Source: Larus michahellis (Eukaryota > Chordata > Aves > Charadriiformes > Laridae). Taken from it: a stretch of 64,000 bases of DNA. Numbering within the stretch: the stretch's first letter is position 1; every line of letters begins with the position of its first letter. Both the position numbers and the translations under genes were made by a program. The stretch lies in assembly GCF_964199755.1 (NCBI RefSeq), contig NC_133898.1:31375985-31439984 (forward strand), given 5' to 3'. Shown one piece after another: positions 13,801-25,530 of this stretch. The notes under the pieces are model-generated. The model did not search any database. It had not been told where the DNA came from and was given only the letters and a program-made list of their open reading frames with translations.

Positions 13801-15830
13801 GAGACTGGAGTCTCTCCAGGCCTATCTAACATAATGAGAGAATTCTTTGTGAAATGCATAAAAAGATGACATTTTAGTGGTGAGTGAAAATATTTGATTA
13901 CTTTTTCCATAACCTAAAATAATTGGAATGTTCTTTTGCAATCCTGTTCCCGGTGAGGACTCAGAATGTGTAACCTCACCATATATCTACCTCAGAGACA
14001 TCTCTAGGGCAGCATGGTGATACGGAAAAAATGGGTTGAAAAGTCTTTTTTAAGCCCCAAGGAAAAGTTACAGGCATATTCATCTGGGAAAATATCCAGA
14101 AGATGAATTCAGAGTCATGACCACAAGTCTGAGGAGAGGAAGGATGGTCTGGGCAAGGTTTGGTGAGCACTGCGGTGGTCAGCGAGATAAGGGTGTGCGT
14201 CTGGAGCAGTCTGGCGTGTCTGTGCAGCCGTTGGCAGAAGGGGAGAAGGGGCACACTGCTGGCTGGCACCTGGAGGCAGGGCAGCACAACCTTGGTCTGG
14301 TGCACCCTGCTCCCTGCCACCGTCCTAAGGAGGTCCGCATGTGTGCTGAGCTCTCCTGGGGCTGGTATGGTTTCTTCTCAAGTTTGGAAACAGAGGTCTC
14401 GTCCCTGTGGGTGATAGGCAGGGTCTGTCTGTGCCAGTTTAGTGACAGATCCCTGGTTGGCTTGCCCCTGTGGCCTTACAGGGTTGATGCTAGAAGGATG
14501 GTGTTTTCCCAAGGAGTTTTTACAGTGAAGGGTGGACAAACAGAAAGGAATAAAATTGTACTTGCTCCTGGTTGAGGGCTGAAATGGCTACAAGACTTTG
14601 TGATCTGTCTTACTTCTGACAATCATTAGTATTTATTGGTGCATGAGGAGCAAGTGAATAATACAGAAGGGGTTTAGGCACTTTGCAGCGCAGAGGAGGT
14701 TTTTAACAACATCTAACATCTCTGGCTAGCATGAGTGGTGGGTTAGCGTGGTCTTTCACAGCAAAGCTTATTTGGTAGGTTGAGAGGCATGATTTAGCAT
14801 TTCAGCAGTGGTAAAGAACAGTTAAAATCTGTCAAATTGGTCCTTGGCATTCAGGACATGTATGCTTCTGCAGCAATTGGAGCATTCCTAGGTACAGTGC
14901 TGGGTATGTGTATACAATGCGTGTATTTGGGGTATGGAGGCACTGAGCAGTTCTGACACAAGGCATAGCCAACCACGGAAGAAAAGCATAGTCTCTGCTC
15001 TGTGGAAATGGCAACTGGACATTCAGGAGGAATCTCATGGGTTGAGATTCCCAATACACTGAGAGCTGAATTGGCATAGGAAACAGGAATAGACAGGCAT
15101 TGGGCGATATCTCTTTGAACAGCTTGGGATTGCTTTAAAGGTAGACCCAATCTTTCTGCCCCCAGTAACGTCATACCTCTGCTAGCAGAGGACTATGTAT
15201 ATTTAGTTGCTGAGGACAGAGAATGTATTGCCCAGCATGCTCTTTTACCACACTGTTCGTGGATAGTTCTTTCATATTTTATACTGCGTGAACACAGAAA
15301 GACCGTTTCTCCGAGAGTGGTTCGCAACTGGACTGTGTTGACACAGCATTTCATGAGGACGCAGAATACCCCGAGTGGCTGTTTCTAATGTAAAAACATT
15401 AAACCATTTAAAGCTGGACCAGTTTCATTGATGACTTGGACGATGAATAATATGGAGCAAAGGAGCTAATATCTGTAAGAGGTTGAAAGCCTGGAAAGGG
15501 ATGGTAGGAGTTATAGATTGACAGAAGATGAGCCAGGCTACATCATGCCTGTTTGCCAAATTAATTATTTGTTTCAATATTTATAAAAGTGAATAGGAAA
15601 CAGATGGTAGAAATAGAGATGCCTGTCAGGTTTTTGTAGTGGAGAAAGGAGAAAGAGTGAGAGGAAATCAGAATCCCACCATAAGAGGGGAACAGGAAAT
15701 TAAAATGTCAGACAACTGACAAAACTGCAGGACCACACGCAAATATAAAGAGGTTTGTCTTAGGATCTCTAAAGCATTTTAAATGTAAGTCTTCTCTCTT
15801 TTGCCACCCAGAAATCAGAATAAAGATTTT

Positions 15831-15849
15831 AAAAAAAAAAAAAAAAAAA
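15831..15849 (+). repeat. Poly-A tract, 19 A, after an AATAAA
   Basis: A run of 19 A is preceded by AATAAA at 15819-15824 and a six-base spacer GATTTT. This resembles the 3' end of a processed retrocopy, although the spacer is short compared with the usual 10-30 bases and no parent gene is recognised upstream. Bird genomes have few processed pseudogenes because CR1 machinery does not use poly-A tails, so a chance homopolymer is the likelier reading. Confidence 0.85.
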
Positions 15850-18800
15850 GGAAAAAAGAGGGAAGTCAAAACACACGCTCAGCCCAGTCTGTTAGAATAC
15901 AGTATATTGAACATTTATTTGGAAATATATCTGAGTAGTTTGGAAAGGTATTACTGTAATATCCAGTAAGAAGACACAGAGGAGAGGAGAGAAGGTGGGG
16001 AGTTCCTGGCTTATGTTTTGAGTTTGGTGGTATCTACATCCTTGTCCTTGGCAGTAAGAATTCATAGTCTTTACTCTGCAAAGGCTGGGGATGTGGCAGG
16101 CAAAGGTCTTGCAGACTAGGGTTAACAGGGAACTCTGGGTTAAGTTAGTTCTCTGCAGCTGTTCCGAGCACCAGCTGATGTGGTGTGTCCTTACATTTGG
16201 CTGTGTTTACACTAGTAATTTCACCTGAGGTGCAAGATACGAGAGATGGGGGTAAGGGAGTACTGCTGGGTAGAGGCAGCTTTACAGTAAAAGTTACACC
16301 TAGAACGTTAGAGTGGAGGAGGAGGAAAATAAGGGGTAAAAGGATAGGAAGCTTTCATGTTGAACAGATTTGGTGGAAATATTCCAGGTGTGGCAGGGAT
16401 CCTGAATCCATGTGGGGTTCTGATAGTGCCCCTCCAACCAGCACGCAGCAGTGTATTCTCCATGCCCGTCAGTAGAAGACAGTCCTGAAATGCCAAGTTG
16501 CTCTTTGCAGAAATCTATTTGTGCTGCATCATTGTCTGAAACAGCTGAATTTGGAATGAGGTTGTGAATCCAGATAGGGTTACTGGTCTCTTCTCCTCTC
16601 AGAATTGCTTCTGGTTTTCAGTATCCATGGGAGCACAGGGAGATATGTGCTTTGTCCGGCACCCTTCCCAGCTGGAGAGGGTTTGCGGCCGCTCTAATAA
16701 TCTCTACTTCTTTAGCTGCCCCTTGCTTATGTCTCTTCATATTCAGCAATCATCACTGAATAAGGGCTGTCTGCTGACCTTTCCTTCAACACTAAATTCT
16801 GAGCCAACTGTGCTGCTCTGCTGAGATATGGATGTTTTTCTTTCTGTCTGTCTTGTGGTAGGGTTTTGTATGTCTCACTTTGACTTTGGCCAAGTGCCTC
16901 AGAGCCTATGGACTCTGAATGCCTTATTTGTATAAAAATGTAGGCTTTTCAGTTGGCTTGACCTCCCAGTAAGTTTCCTACTCTCCTTTGACCTTGTTTC
17001 TGCCTTGCCGGTCTTTGTATTAAGCTTTTTTCTCTCTTTCACATGTAAGAGTTCACCGATTCCTCTTCCTTCCCCAATAAAAAGAAGAGAAAATTTTAGT
17101 AGCAGCTGCTAATTGTGCCCCAGTCCTTCTGCTGGTGTGTGACGTTCATCTCGGGAATAAGACACTTGCAAGTTCCCATTCACACCAGGTCAGCAGATGC
17201 TGCTGCTGAGGGTTGTATTGAAACTTGTAAAATAGCTTACTTAATCACGAGTATGGCCTGCCCCATAGAGCTATTGCCCGCTCCATTTTAGCATTAGCTG
17301 GCAAATTCAGCCCTTCGCAAGCAGGATCTGTAGACACTCCCTGAGAAACAGTCTATTGTATCTTCATGTTTCAGGAGCAGACTTTTCAGGTCAGTATTGG
17401 TGAATATAACTGCAGTTTTGGAAGCAAATGCTAGTCCATCAGTTGGATCAACGGGATCAAGATTAAACCCTTTAGATGAAATGTAGACCACAGCCCACCA
17501 GTAAAATGACATTTTATGCAATCAGCTCTTCCTCCAGTTAGCAACTGGTAAACCACAAAAACAAAGTCAGGAGCAAAACCTGGCCCGGTGGAGTCCTTGG
17601 TCAATGTCAATAAGGTGCCTGCCAAGAAGATGGATTTTGTGATTTCCTCTCTATTGGCTTTCAAAAGGAGATGTGTTGGAGGAAGAGAAGAAGTGAGAAT
17701 GCAAATCAATGGTGCAGCAGTTCAGGGTCAAGCGGAGTGTCGGATGGACCCGTTCTTTATTTGTCTGATGGCATAAAGTGGGAGCTTTCCATAAATGCAT
17801 GTCTCTATATGGCATTCGTTGTAAGCAGATAGTGTCGAAGCAGCAAATAGATTTGGTTTTAGCTGGATACTAGAAGGAGGAGTTAGCATTTTTCCTGTTT
17901 GCTTTTCTCACTTCTTCCAAACACTGTGAACTTTAGCAGGTGCCTCCTTTGGCAGATGGATATCTCAGGAACTTAATGTTTTCCAAAAGACCTGAACTGA
18001 ACTTGCCTGAACTTTTCAACTTGTTTGAAATTACCATTTAGGAATAAGGGACATTCAGGTGTGGGATGTGACTAGGAGTCAGTGTCTTTGCTGATCACTG
18101 AGTGAGATCAGACTCCCCCTTGAAGCAGGGTATGAAGGATTTTTTTGTACAATTTTAATCTACTTTTCCTTTGACACTACTTCCATTAAAGCTAGATCTA
18201 AATTCATCTCAGGTGCTACTCCAAATATGCGTTGTATTTGGTCCATTAAATTTGTGACTTAAAAGCTAAAAAGAAGACATACATGTTACAGAAATGTTGC
18301 CTGTGACTGACTGGAGAGGAAAAAGAGTCGAATCCCTTGTCCCAGCATGTTCATCTCTGTGGGCTTTTCCCCTTATCCTTTATTTTTTCAAGGATCTGAC
18401 TAAAGCTAAAGGCCAGCCTGGAATAAATCTTGAAGATATTGTCTTCCTTTCCTCTCCACTTCACTGAAGCCTGAAATGTGTTGTCCTGCCTGTCCCCCCA
18501 CCATTGCGCTCGCACAGGGCTACAGTTACTCACAGAAGGTTGTCACTGTGATGGATAGGAGTGACGTGACTCAGGCTCAGTCCTGCGGAGGAGAAACGCA
18601 CTGTTGGACGGGGAAGGAGAAGGATCAGCATCAGCACAATATCCCAGGAACTGATGTCTTTTTCAGAGTTACGCTCATCTGTCCTCTTAAAGCATGCCTT
18701 TCATAATGCTTCCTTCACCTGCAAGCCTTGCAAAACCCAGCCTCTGGTGGGCTGCTTCCCTTTGCACCGGTCCCCATCTTACCACACAGCCGCTGCTGTC

Positions 18801-20459
18801 TGTGTGGTCTTTGAAATTCACAGGGCTTGGTGGCAACCAGTAGGGAGGGAAAATAACGTGTTTTATTTATTTAGAGTCAAGCACAGTTTAAACTCCATTC
18901 TAAATAAATAAAAACTCTTAGCCAGATCTATATAAATAAAAAAGCAGATTTTCCCCTCTCTTTTGGCTGCTGTTGAACAGCATCAGTTTCGAGACCACAC
19001 AAGGAGCTGTGTCGACAGCTCTGAAATGTGCGGTGGAGGCAAAGGTGGGAGGGGTAGGAAGGACCTTGATAACTTGCTTTGGGCTTCTAATGCACAGAGG
19101 TTCCCTGTGTACATAAAGGAGCCAGCCTGACTGTGGTGGGTTAAAAGGCTAGAAGAAAACTGGGGGCATCTTATGTCTTGAACAGAGGAAAAATTGTATA
19201 AAAGACCAGTTTTCCTTCAGATTGTTCATCCACTCTACCGAGTCATCTGTGTGAGTGGTAGGATTAGTTGGCACGGCTGAGGACTACTATCTCAGTCTTT
19301 TGGTATAGCCTAGAGGTGATAGAGCACCCATAAAAGTGGTGATTTGAGGAAGAAACACTTTATTCTTAGGAGGCTGATCACATTTGGCCTTTGAGAGTTG
19401 AGTCTGCATTACACGAAGGTTCCCACTTTCCATCAAATGGTGCTCCCACACAGGTGCTGACAGTGCCGTGTCTCCTGTTACAACCATCACTTAGGAAAAC
19501 TCCAAGCATGGTTTCATTTTCTTGGGAATGAAATGTATTACGTCTGCACAAGGTTTCAGATCTCCCTTCACTTTTTAGACCTGCCAAGCTATCAGGAAGG
19601 GTGACAAGCGGCAGCTATGTGGAGCACCTGGGTTTTGTTACTCCAGATGAGAGGTTACTCTAGGCCCTAAACAGATATCTGCTTTAAGTGGGTTCTCCTC
19701 AGGGCAGCACCCACTGATCATGGATGAGGATGGGCTGGAGGACATGGTTCTGCTGGTCGCAAGATTAGGCTGAGAACAAAAAGGGCCAAATTAATAATCG
19801 TCATTTTGTGACTGGTCAGAGGCCACTACAATTATGACAAAAAAAATCAAAGAAACGCTCTTGCAAAGTAAAGCTGTGCTCACAGTTCATTACCTCTTTC
19901 ATATTCTGAACCTCCTTGGGCTGGCGGACAAAATGACCAACAGATGTTAGTCACATTGAGGAAAATTTTCAAAGAATAATTTTTTAAACGTGTCCTTTTA
20001 TAGCTTACTTTACCCACTTTATGTATTAATTTAGAGTTATGTACGGTTATATGTCCCACAGTGCTTTTGGGTTGTCTTGTTCTGTTAGTAAAGCATCAAT
20101 TCACTTTTCCCGCTTAATGGCACAGCTAGGGTCACAGCTCGTCGTAGGCAATGGTATCAGAACGTCACAAACTCCTAAATGTCTTCTCAAAACCCTCGTC
20201 CTTAAGGTAGTACATCTCAAGGCTGTATTGCACTATGGTCCAATTAGCGGTAAAATGCCATTTTTCTTTGCACAGATGAAGTCATCATCCTACTCCTACT
20301 TCTGCTGTGACAACTTGCTTCAACTGCCAAAAACCTTCAACACAGCAAATGGTCCCAGTCTCCTCAACTCAGAGATGTGAAGAGTTTCCCTCATGGCTCC
20401 AGCTGGTGGTGGTTTAGTGAGTCTTTTCCCTTGAGAACACTGCTTACCTTAATAGAAAG

Positions 20460-20509
20460 AGTGTAAAAGTAGCATTCAGTGTAAAAGTAGCATTCTGAAA
20501 ATGCTACTT
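20460..20509 (+). repeat. 18-bp tandem duplication with hairpin
   Basis: The unit AGTGTAAAAGTAGCATTC occurs twice back to back with no mismatch (20460-20477 and 20478-20495). The second copy supplies the left arm of a perfect 10-bp inverted repeat: AAGTAGCATT (20485-20494), a five-base loop, then AATGCTACTT (20500-20509). The right arm can pair with either copy. The exact identity suggests a recent duplication. Confidence 0.9.
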
Positions 20510-20789
20510 GGTGCATGAACATAGATATTGCGGCATAGGCTCACACTGACTGCCTGTATGAATTTCAAGGCCCCCCAAATTGTTCCATGCGTAGGGGATT
20601 GGATTCAATTTTTATGTGTGTGTGTATTACGGTTTCAGAAAGAGAGGCTGCGTTTTGAAAACCCGAATGTAGGAGAGCTAGGAAAGACGGTGCAAAATAC
20701 TTTCAAACCTGAATTATATTGATCTTTTCCATTTTCCTCCTTAGAAAAGAAAAAAAAAAAGGGTTTTTTTAATGCTTTCTCCTCTGAAA

Positions 20790-21300
20790 ACATAGTGTCG
20801 TTGGCAATGTACTATACGTGCAATAAACAGTTTTTCATGGTTATTAAACACCCCGGCCTTGCCTTACAATTTAACCAGGCATAAAGTCATTTATTGCATT
20901 GTATGCTGAGTTGCCGTGAAGGATATCACCTACTTATCACAGCATTCTACTTAACTCCACCAAAGAGACTCTTCATTTTCACAACAGAGAACAAAAATAA
21001 TTTACCTGATTTTAAAACTCTCAATAGTTTACGGCTTCGAAGATAATTATTTAATGTGTGAGTTTTAATTATTTTCTAAAAATTGTAGCTGAGCTATTAG
21101 ACCTGAAGCAGAAAGCACATGGTTCTACACCTCTTGTAATAGTGACTATGAATTATCATACTATTCGGCAAGAACGTACTTCTGGAGAAATTTTGTGCAA
21201 ATTTAGAGAAAACAGCCATAAAATTACAAATACTAACAAATCTTAGTCTTGGGATTCTGAGTGAGTTGGAGCTGCTATTCAATTTTAATTATTTTACTGG
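20790..21300. promoter_or_regulatory. Candidate conserved non-coding element
   Basis: This AT-rich, CpG-poor stretch is dense in homeodomain-like TAAT/ATTA cores. Examples are CATTTATTGCATTG near 20889, AATTATTTAATG near 21044 and TTTTAATTATTTT near 21063 and again near 21283. The texture resembles deeply conserved vertebrate enhancers, but that is a style judgement. Short frames at 21058-21246 are treated as accidental. Confidence 0.2.
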
Positions 21301-22154
21301 AATTCAGTGTAGATGTCAGCTCTGAAACATGAAAGAAATTCCAAGGAATAAAACTAAAAGCCTATGGGAGGCTGTGTTTAAGAAGAACAAACAGAATAAT
21401 CTGTTTAACTGTAGGCAGGCTAATCTGACACTGATTCTGAACAAAAATCATTAAAATCTTCTTAGGACATACAATTAGCTAAAGGTTATAAAGAAATTGT
21501 TGCCAATGAGGATAGCTTTATTTAAGTCTGCTTTTGCCAAATAACTAGATTAAATTTCAAATATTGTTGGTAAAGTTAAATGTGATGACAAGCTGCTCAT
21601 TTAGCAGACTAGATTAAGATAATGAGTAGGAGATAAAACCACTCACTCTATATTGCAAGGATTAAAAATATTTTGTAAAAAAGTATCTATTAAAAGTTTA
21701 TCATCGTCATCGCAAGGGTAGAAAGGGTATTCTTATTCAGGAAGTCAGCCAGGCTGATTACTAGCCCAGTGCTATTCAATTGACCCTTTTCTTCTGTTTA
21801 TTTGGAAATAATTGTGAATTTATTTTTAGAAAAATATCCTGAGGTAATCACACTTTGTTCTGGTAGGACTTTTTTGCTAACCAGGTGGGACTCTTTGATA
21901 GGGTATATGTTTGGAAAAACAGGCGTTTTATCACAGACAAATGCAAGCACAAAGGTCTGTATTTAAGAGGAAGAAGTCCCTGCACGTAAGATTTGTGCAT
22001 GCTAGAAATCAGCAATTTTAAAGTTCATGGTGGTCACCTAAGTTAACATGAGGTTTTAGGCTGCTTTTAGGAGGATGACTAAGGTATTGTATGAGCAGGT
22101 GAGAGAATATTTTGTAGGATTGCAGAGGTGATTATTCTCATAGATAGCACTGAT

Positions 22155-22269
22155 GAGCTATTTATTAGAAAAGCAGGTTAATTTCTGGTGCCTGTTAGGA
22201 AAGGGGGATCATAAACCAAGGAAATATGGGAAAAAAAATTCTGGGGATGCTCTGAAGGCCTATCGATAC
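22155..22269 (+). repeat. Diverged duplicate, copy 1
   Basis: This segment aligns with 23420-23530 in the same orientation at roughly 85% identity by eye, with two single-base gaps. Shared blocks include AGAAAAGCAGGTTAATTTCT, GTTAGGAAAGG and GGGATGCTCTGAAG. Similarity fades quickly outside these limits. It is either a local duplication or two copies of an unrecognised interspersed repeat. Confidence 0.85.
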
Positions 22270-22394
22270 CGTAGATCTTTATGACTCACAAGTGCACAGT
22301 GTATAATTTACATGTATAGCACATAATGTATGCCAGTATTTCTGGTACTGTAATTTTTATCTATAAATATATGTGTATTTGTATAAAGAAGTAC

Positions 22395-22422
22395 GCACAT
22401 ATATATATATGTGTGTGTGTAC
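22395..22422 (+). repeat. (TA)n(TG)n microsatellite
   Basis: CACATATATATATATG runs into GTGTGTGTGTAC, giving about 28 bases of mostly alternating purine-pyrimidine. Such tracts are mutable microsatellites and can adopt Z-DNA. It lies between the two members of the 22155/23420 duplicate pair. Confidence 0.9.
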
Positions 22423-23419
22423 GTTTGGGAGGTTTGTGGTAACATATCTTCTAAGTTACAATAGTGTCTGTGTAAGAATCTCAGCCATTTAAAAGAGTAA
22501 ATTAATTCTTTTATTTAGCTGTTGTAATTAATCTTGCTTTACCTCACCCAATTTTTATGCTTAAAATGCAGCAGTATCTGGTGTGACTAGTATTGTGTAA
22601 ACAACTATAGCTCCAGACTAGCTTCATTGATCTCAGTAGCATAACGGACAGTAGAACTCGGACCTCTAAAATTTAATGTCAGTCCTAAAATGATTTTAAA
22701 AGGTATTTATATATCTTCTCCTCCTCAGCACTGCTTGTAACCTGAGAGCGTCCATGTGGCTAAGAATACAGACTTGTCTTTTCTAAATTGAAGACGTTCT
22801 GCTCATACCACTGGAGAAACAAACTAAAAAATAAGGCAACCAGATGTTTAAAAATGTTGAAAGTTCCTTTTTTTGGAAAGGTAGCTACGTTAAATAAACA
22901 TTAAAATGCTATTTTTTCTATATAACTATTCATTTTAATGGCACCTCAAGAGTTCATCCAAGGGTCTCTGGGTCACCTGGGAGAAAGTACAGTATATTTT
23001 GGCTCCGCGGTCTTTGACTTGCTACAAAGAGCTAATTCTTCCAATTAATGAAATAAATGTTGCTGATGTAGATGGATTGACAAATTATTTTAAAGGCTAG
23101 TTTATTCAAGCAGATGGCAAGTCTGATACGACTAGAATGCTTTAAGAGGCCTTCCCTGGCAGGAAAAGCAGCCCTTGGAAGAAAAAGATGTGGTGACTAT
23201 CCACCCAGGTGGCACTTACTCCTTTGGGTATCTTCTGTCTACAGTGGCACTGCAGTGACGCTAGGAAGTATGAAGACTTTTTTGTCCTGTAGGGCTTTCA
23301 ATAGAGCTTTCTGTTTAGGGCAAAAGCAACCCTGTTTGGACAAGATATCAGTGGTAAACATTGAGAGCTGAGGCAGCTGTAAGTCTGGGAGACCCTGCTG
23401 GGCATACTGTAGTTCGATG
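22423..23419. other. Non-coding spacer between the duplicate copies
   Basis: No gene or known repeat is seen in this roughly 1-kb AT-rich spacer. An 85-codon frame at 23114-23371 has no recognisable motif and no supporting splice context, so it is taken as chance. Confidence 0.7.
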
Positions 23420-23530
23420 GGATATTTAATAGAAAAGCAGGTTAATTTCTGGTGCTTGTTAGGAAAGGTGATCGTAAAGCAAGGAAATGTGGGAAAAGAA
23501 TTCCAGGGATGCTCTGAAGTTTGTCAATAC
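23420..23530 (+). repeat. Diverged duplicate, copy 2
   Basis: This is the partner of 22155-22269, same orientation, about 1.27 kb downstream start to start. It has one base fewer in the AAAGGTGATC region and a shorter A run before AATTC. The two copies differ at scattered positions, so the duplication is old rather than an assembly artefact. Confidence 0.85.
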
Positions 23531-25480
23531 TTGCTTTACAATCGGATGCTGAAAAGCTAAATAGAGCAAGGAAACTAAAGGGAGAATTTCAAGGCTGCAA
23601 GTCTATTTATGTGGGTAACACATAACTTTTGGGAACAGTATGTTTTCTTTTCAAAAATTTATTTCTCTCTTTGGAACAGCATCCTGAAATAGCCGCATTT
23701 TAATTCAGTTTACAGTAGTAGTTCATGAGAGCAGTTGTGTTGCAGTGTTGATATTTCAGGAGTGGATCAGCTCCACAGATTAATTCATTTACATGCGTCA
23801 GTAATGGTGAAGGTGGGTTACTGCAAACCTGAGACCCTCTATAGGGTATGTTGATGTCTGGCTGCAATTTCTGAGCTTTACAACTTTAGCTAAACTAATG
23901 TGATAGCCTCTGTGTTTCCAGACAGGAAATAACACTCACTGTCAGCTGTACTGTACATGGTGATGGAAAGTGTGTTCCTGCCTTGATACCTAAAGACGTG
24001 AAAGGGGTTACAGAGAAAAGCTTCTCATCTCTCGGGGAGCACATCTAGCTCTCATTATAGCTTGAAAAATAGAAAAAATATGAGTTGAAGAAGTCAAATG
24101 CAGGATTCCTTTTGCCTTCTTTGGAAGCAAGACTTGAGGCTCTCAGCTGATGCCCATCAGTGTAACGTCAGAGGGCTGTAAGCTGATATAGGATGTTGCA
24201 CACTGCAGTAATTGGAATATACCAGAACAGGCTTTAAATGTACTACCTGAGGTACCACAGCCAGGCCTTCTACACCATAGTGCTCAGCGAGGTCTTTGGC
24301 AGAGCACGAGGGTGTATAATAGCATATGCAGGGCTCCACATTGCTGCAGCTAAGCTGCTTTTCTTCCCCATATATTAGCTTGTTTGGAACCTGGTCAGCT
24401 GTCTACATGCTGTATGCCGTGCTGTACTATATACAAAAGACAAATGTCACAGCTGGGCAGAAAGCATCTGTCCCTGTAGTGGAGTTAACATCCATGGTCT
24501 CTGGGTCTAGCTCAGTGAGAATAATAACTTCAAGACGTGGAATTAAATTGCTTTGCTACTGTATGAGCTTTAATGTTAATTAGCTGTATGAGTGGACATC
24601 TGTGTAGGACTAGCTAAACCTCCAAATCCTGGCTGAACATTACTCTATTGGGAAATGCCGGACCTCGGTCTGTGTAGATAGGTGAGGCTTTCCTTTCTTC
24701 CTGTTTACGGCAAGGGAGCTTTTGGAGGCTGTTTTGTTTTCAGTCACTTGGAGCTCAAACATGAGCTGTCAACCCGGAGAGCAGTGTAATATTACAGATA
24801 GTTGGATGTTGTTCACTGAGCCCCAAAGGCTAAATCACCTCTGGTTAAAATATCAGTTTTCAGTGTTAGAGAAATTTGATTTTTCTAAAGAGAAATGTTG
24901 GGAATACATGGAAGAAACTGGCTTATCATTCGTGTTCTGGTAGTAGCTTAGTCGTAAAAGCAAGTTGTATTTGCAGTAGATGTGGATAACCTCTTATAAT
25001 GTGTTGTTTACAGAGCCCAGGAGAGAAATTTCAGCATCATGCCAATGCAAGAGTTTTGTTATCCCTCCTCTTGGGAAAAAGGTATACAAAGAAAATCATT
25101 CATTTGTTGTTTTAAGAGGAATATATTTACCTTCCAAGAATTACGCATTGCAGATTGGTTTGATTACTACCATTAGCCTATCTGCTGCTGCAGAATGTTT
25201 GCTTTGTTTCTTAAACAGAAAACTAAATATGGTGGTGCGGCTCAAACATGGGGAATATGAAAAGTACGGATTTGCATTAAAAAGGCTGCTTTTTCTGGCT
25301 GCGTCTATTGATAAATGTTAAGAAAGCAGCCACTGAGGTCGTTTCAGCAGAGAAATTTGCGTGTGTTTGTCTTTTCCTTTTTTTTTTTTCAATTTGTAGA
25401 CTGAATAAAACACAATCCCCAATTTCTCCAGCTGCGCTCTGTCTACGGATTGCTCCAGAATTTCTGTGCCTTCAACCTCA

Positions 25481-25530
25481 TCTCTCTCTCTTTTTTCTTT
25501 TTTCTTTTTTTTTTTTTTTTTTTTTCCCTC
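25481..25530 (+). repeat. Pyrimidine-rich tract with 21 T
   Basis: A (TC)n stretch passes into T6CT6C-like runs and then 21 uninterrupted T (25505-25525). On the minus strand it reads as a poly-A tract and encodes an artefactual Lys run. A shorter 12-T run lies about 110 bases upstream (25378-25389). Confidence 0.92.

Larger units (their letters stand above)
8020..22154. other. Non-coding, mostly single-copy DNA
   Basis: No gene or recognised interspersed repeat was found in this 14-kb stretch. It includes poly-A tracts at 10827-10852 and 15831-15849, a CTCF-like motif at 10142-10153, and a locally GC-rich patch at about 14120-14420 carrying a 152-codon frame judged to be chance. A small tandem repeat with hairpin lies at 20460-20509. 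An AT-rich, conserved-element-like stretch lies at about 20790-21300. Confidence 0.7.

Noticed and set aside
14117..14575. 152-codon plus-strand frame
   Set aside because: It sits in a GC-rich patch where stops are rare, and shows Gly/Arg/Trp-rich chance composition with no recognised motif.
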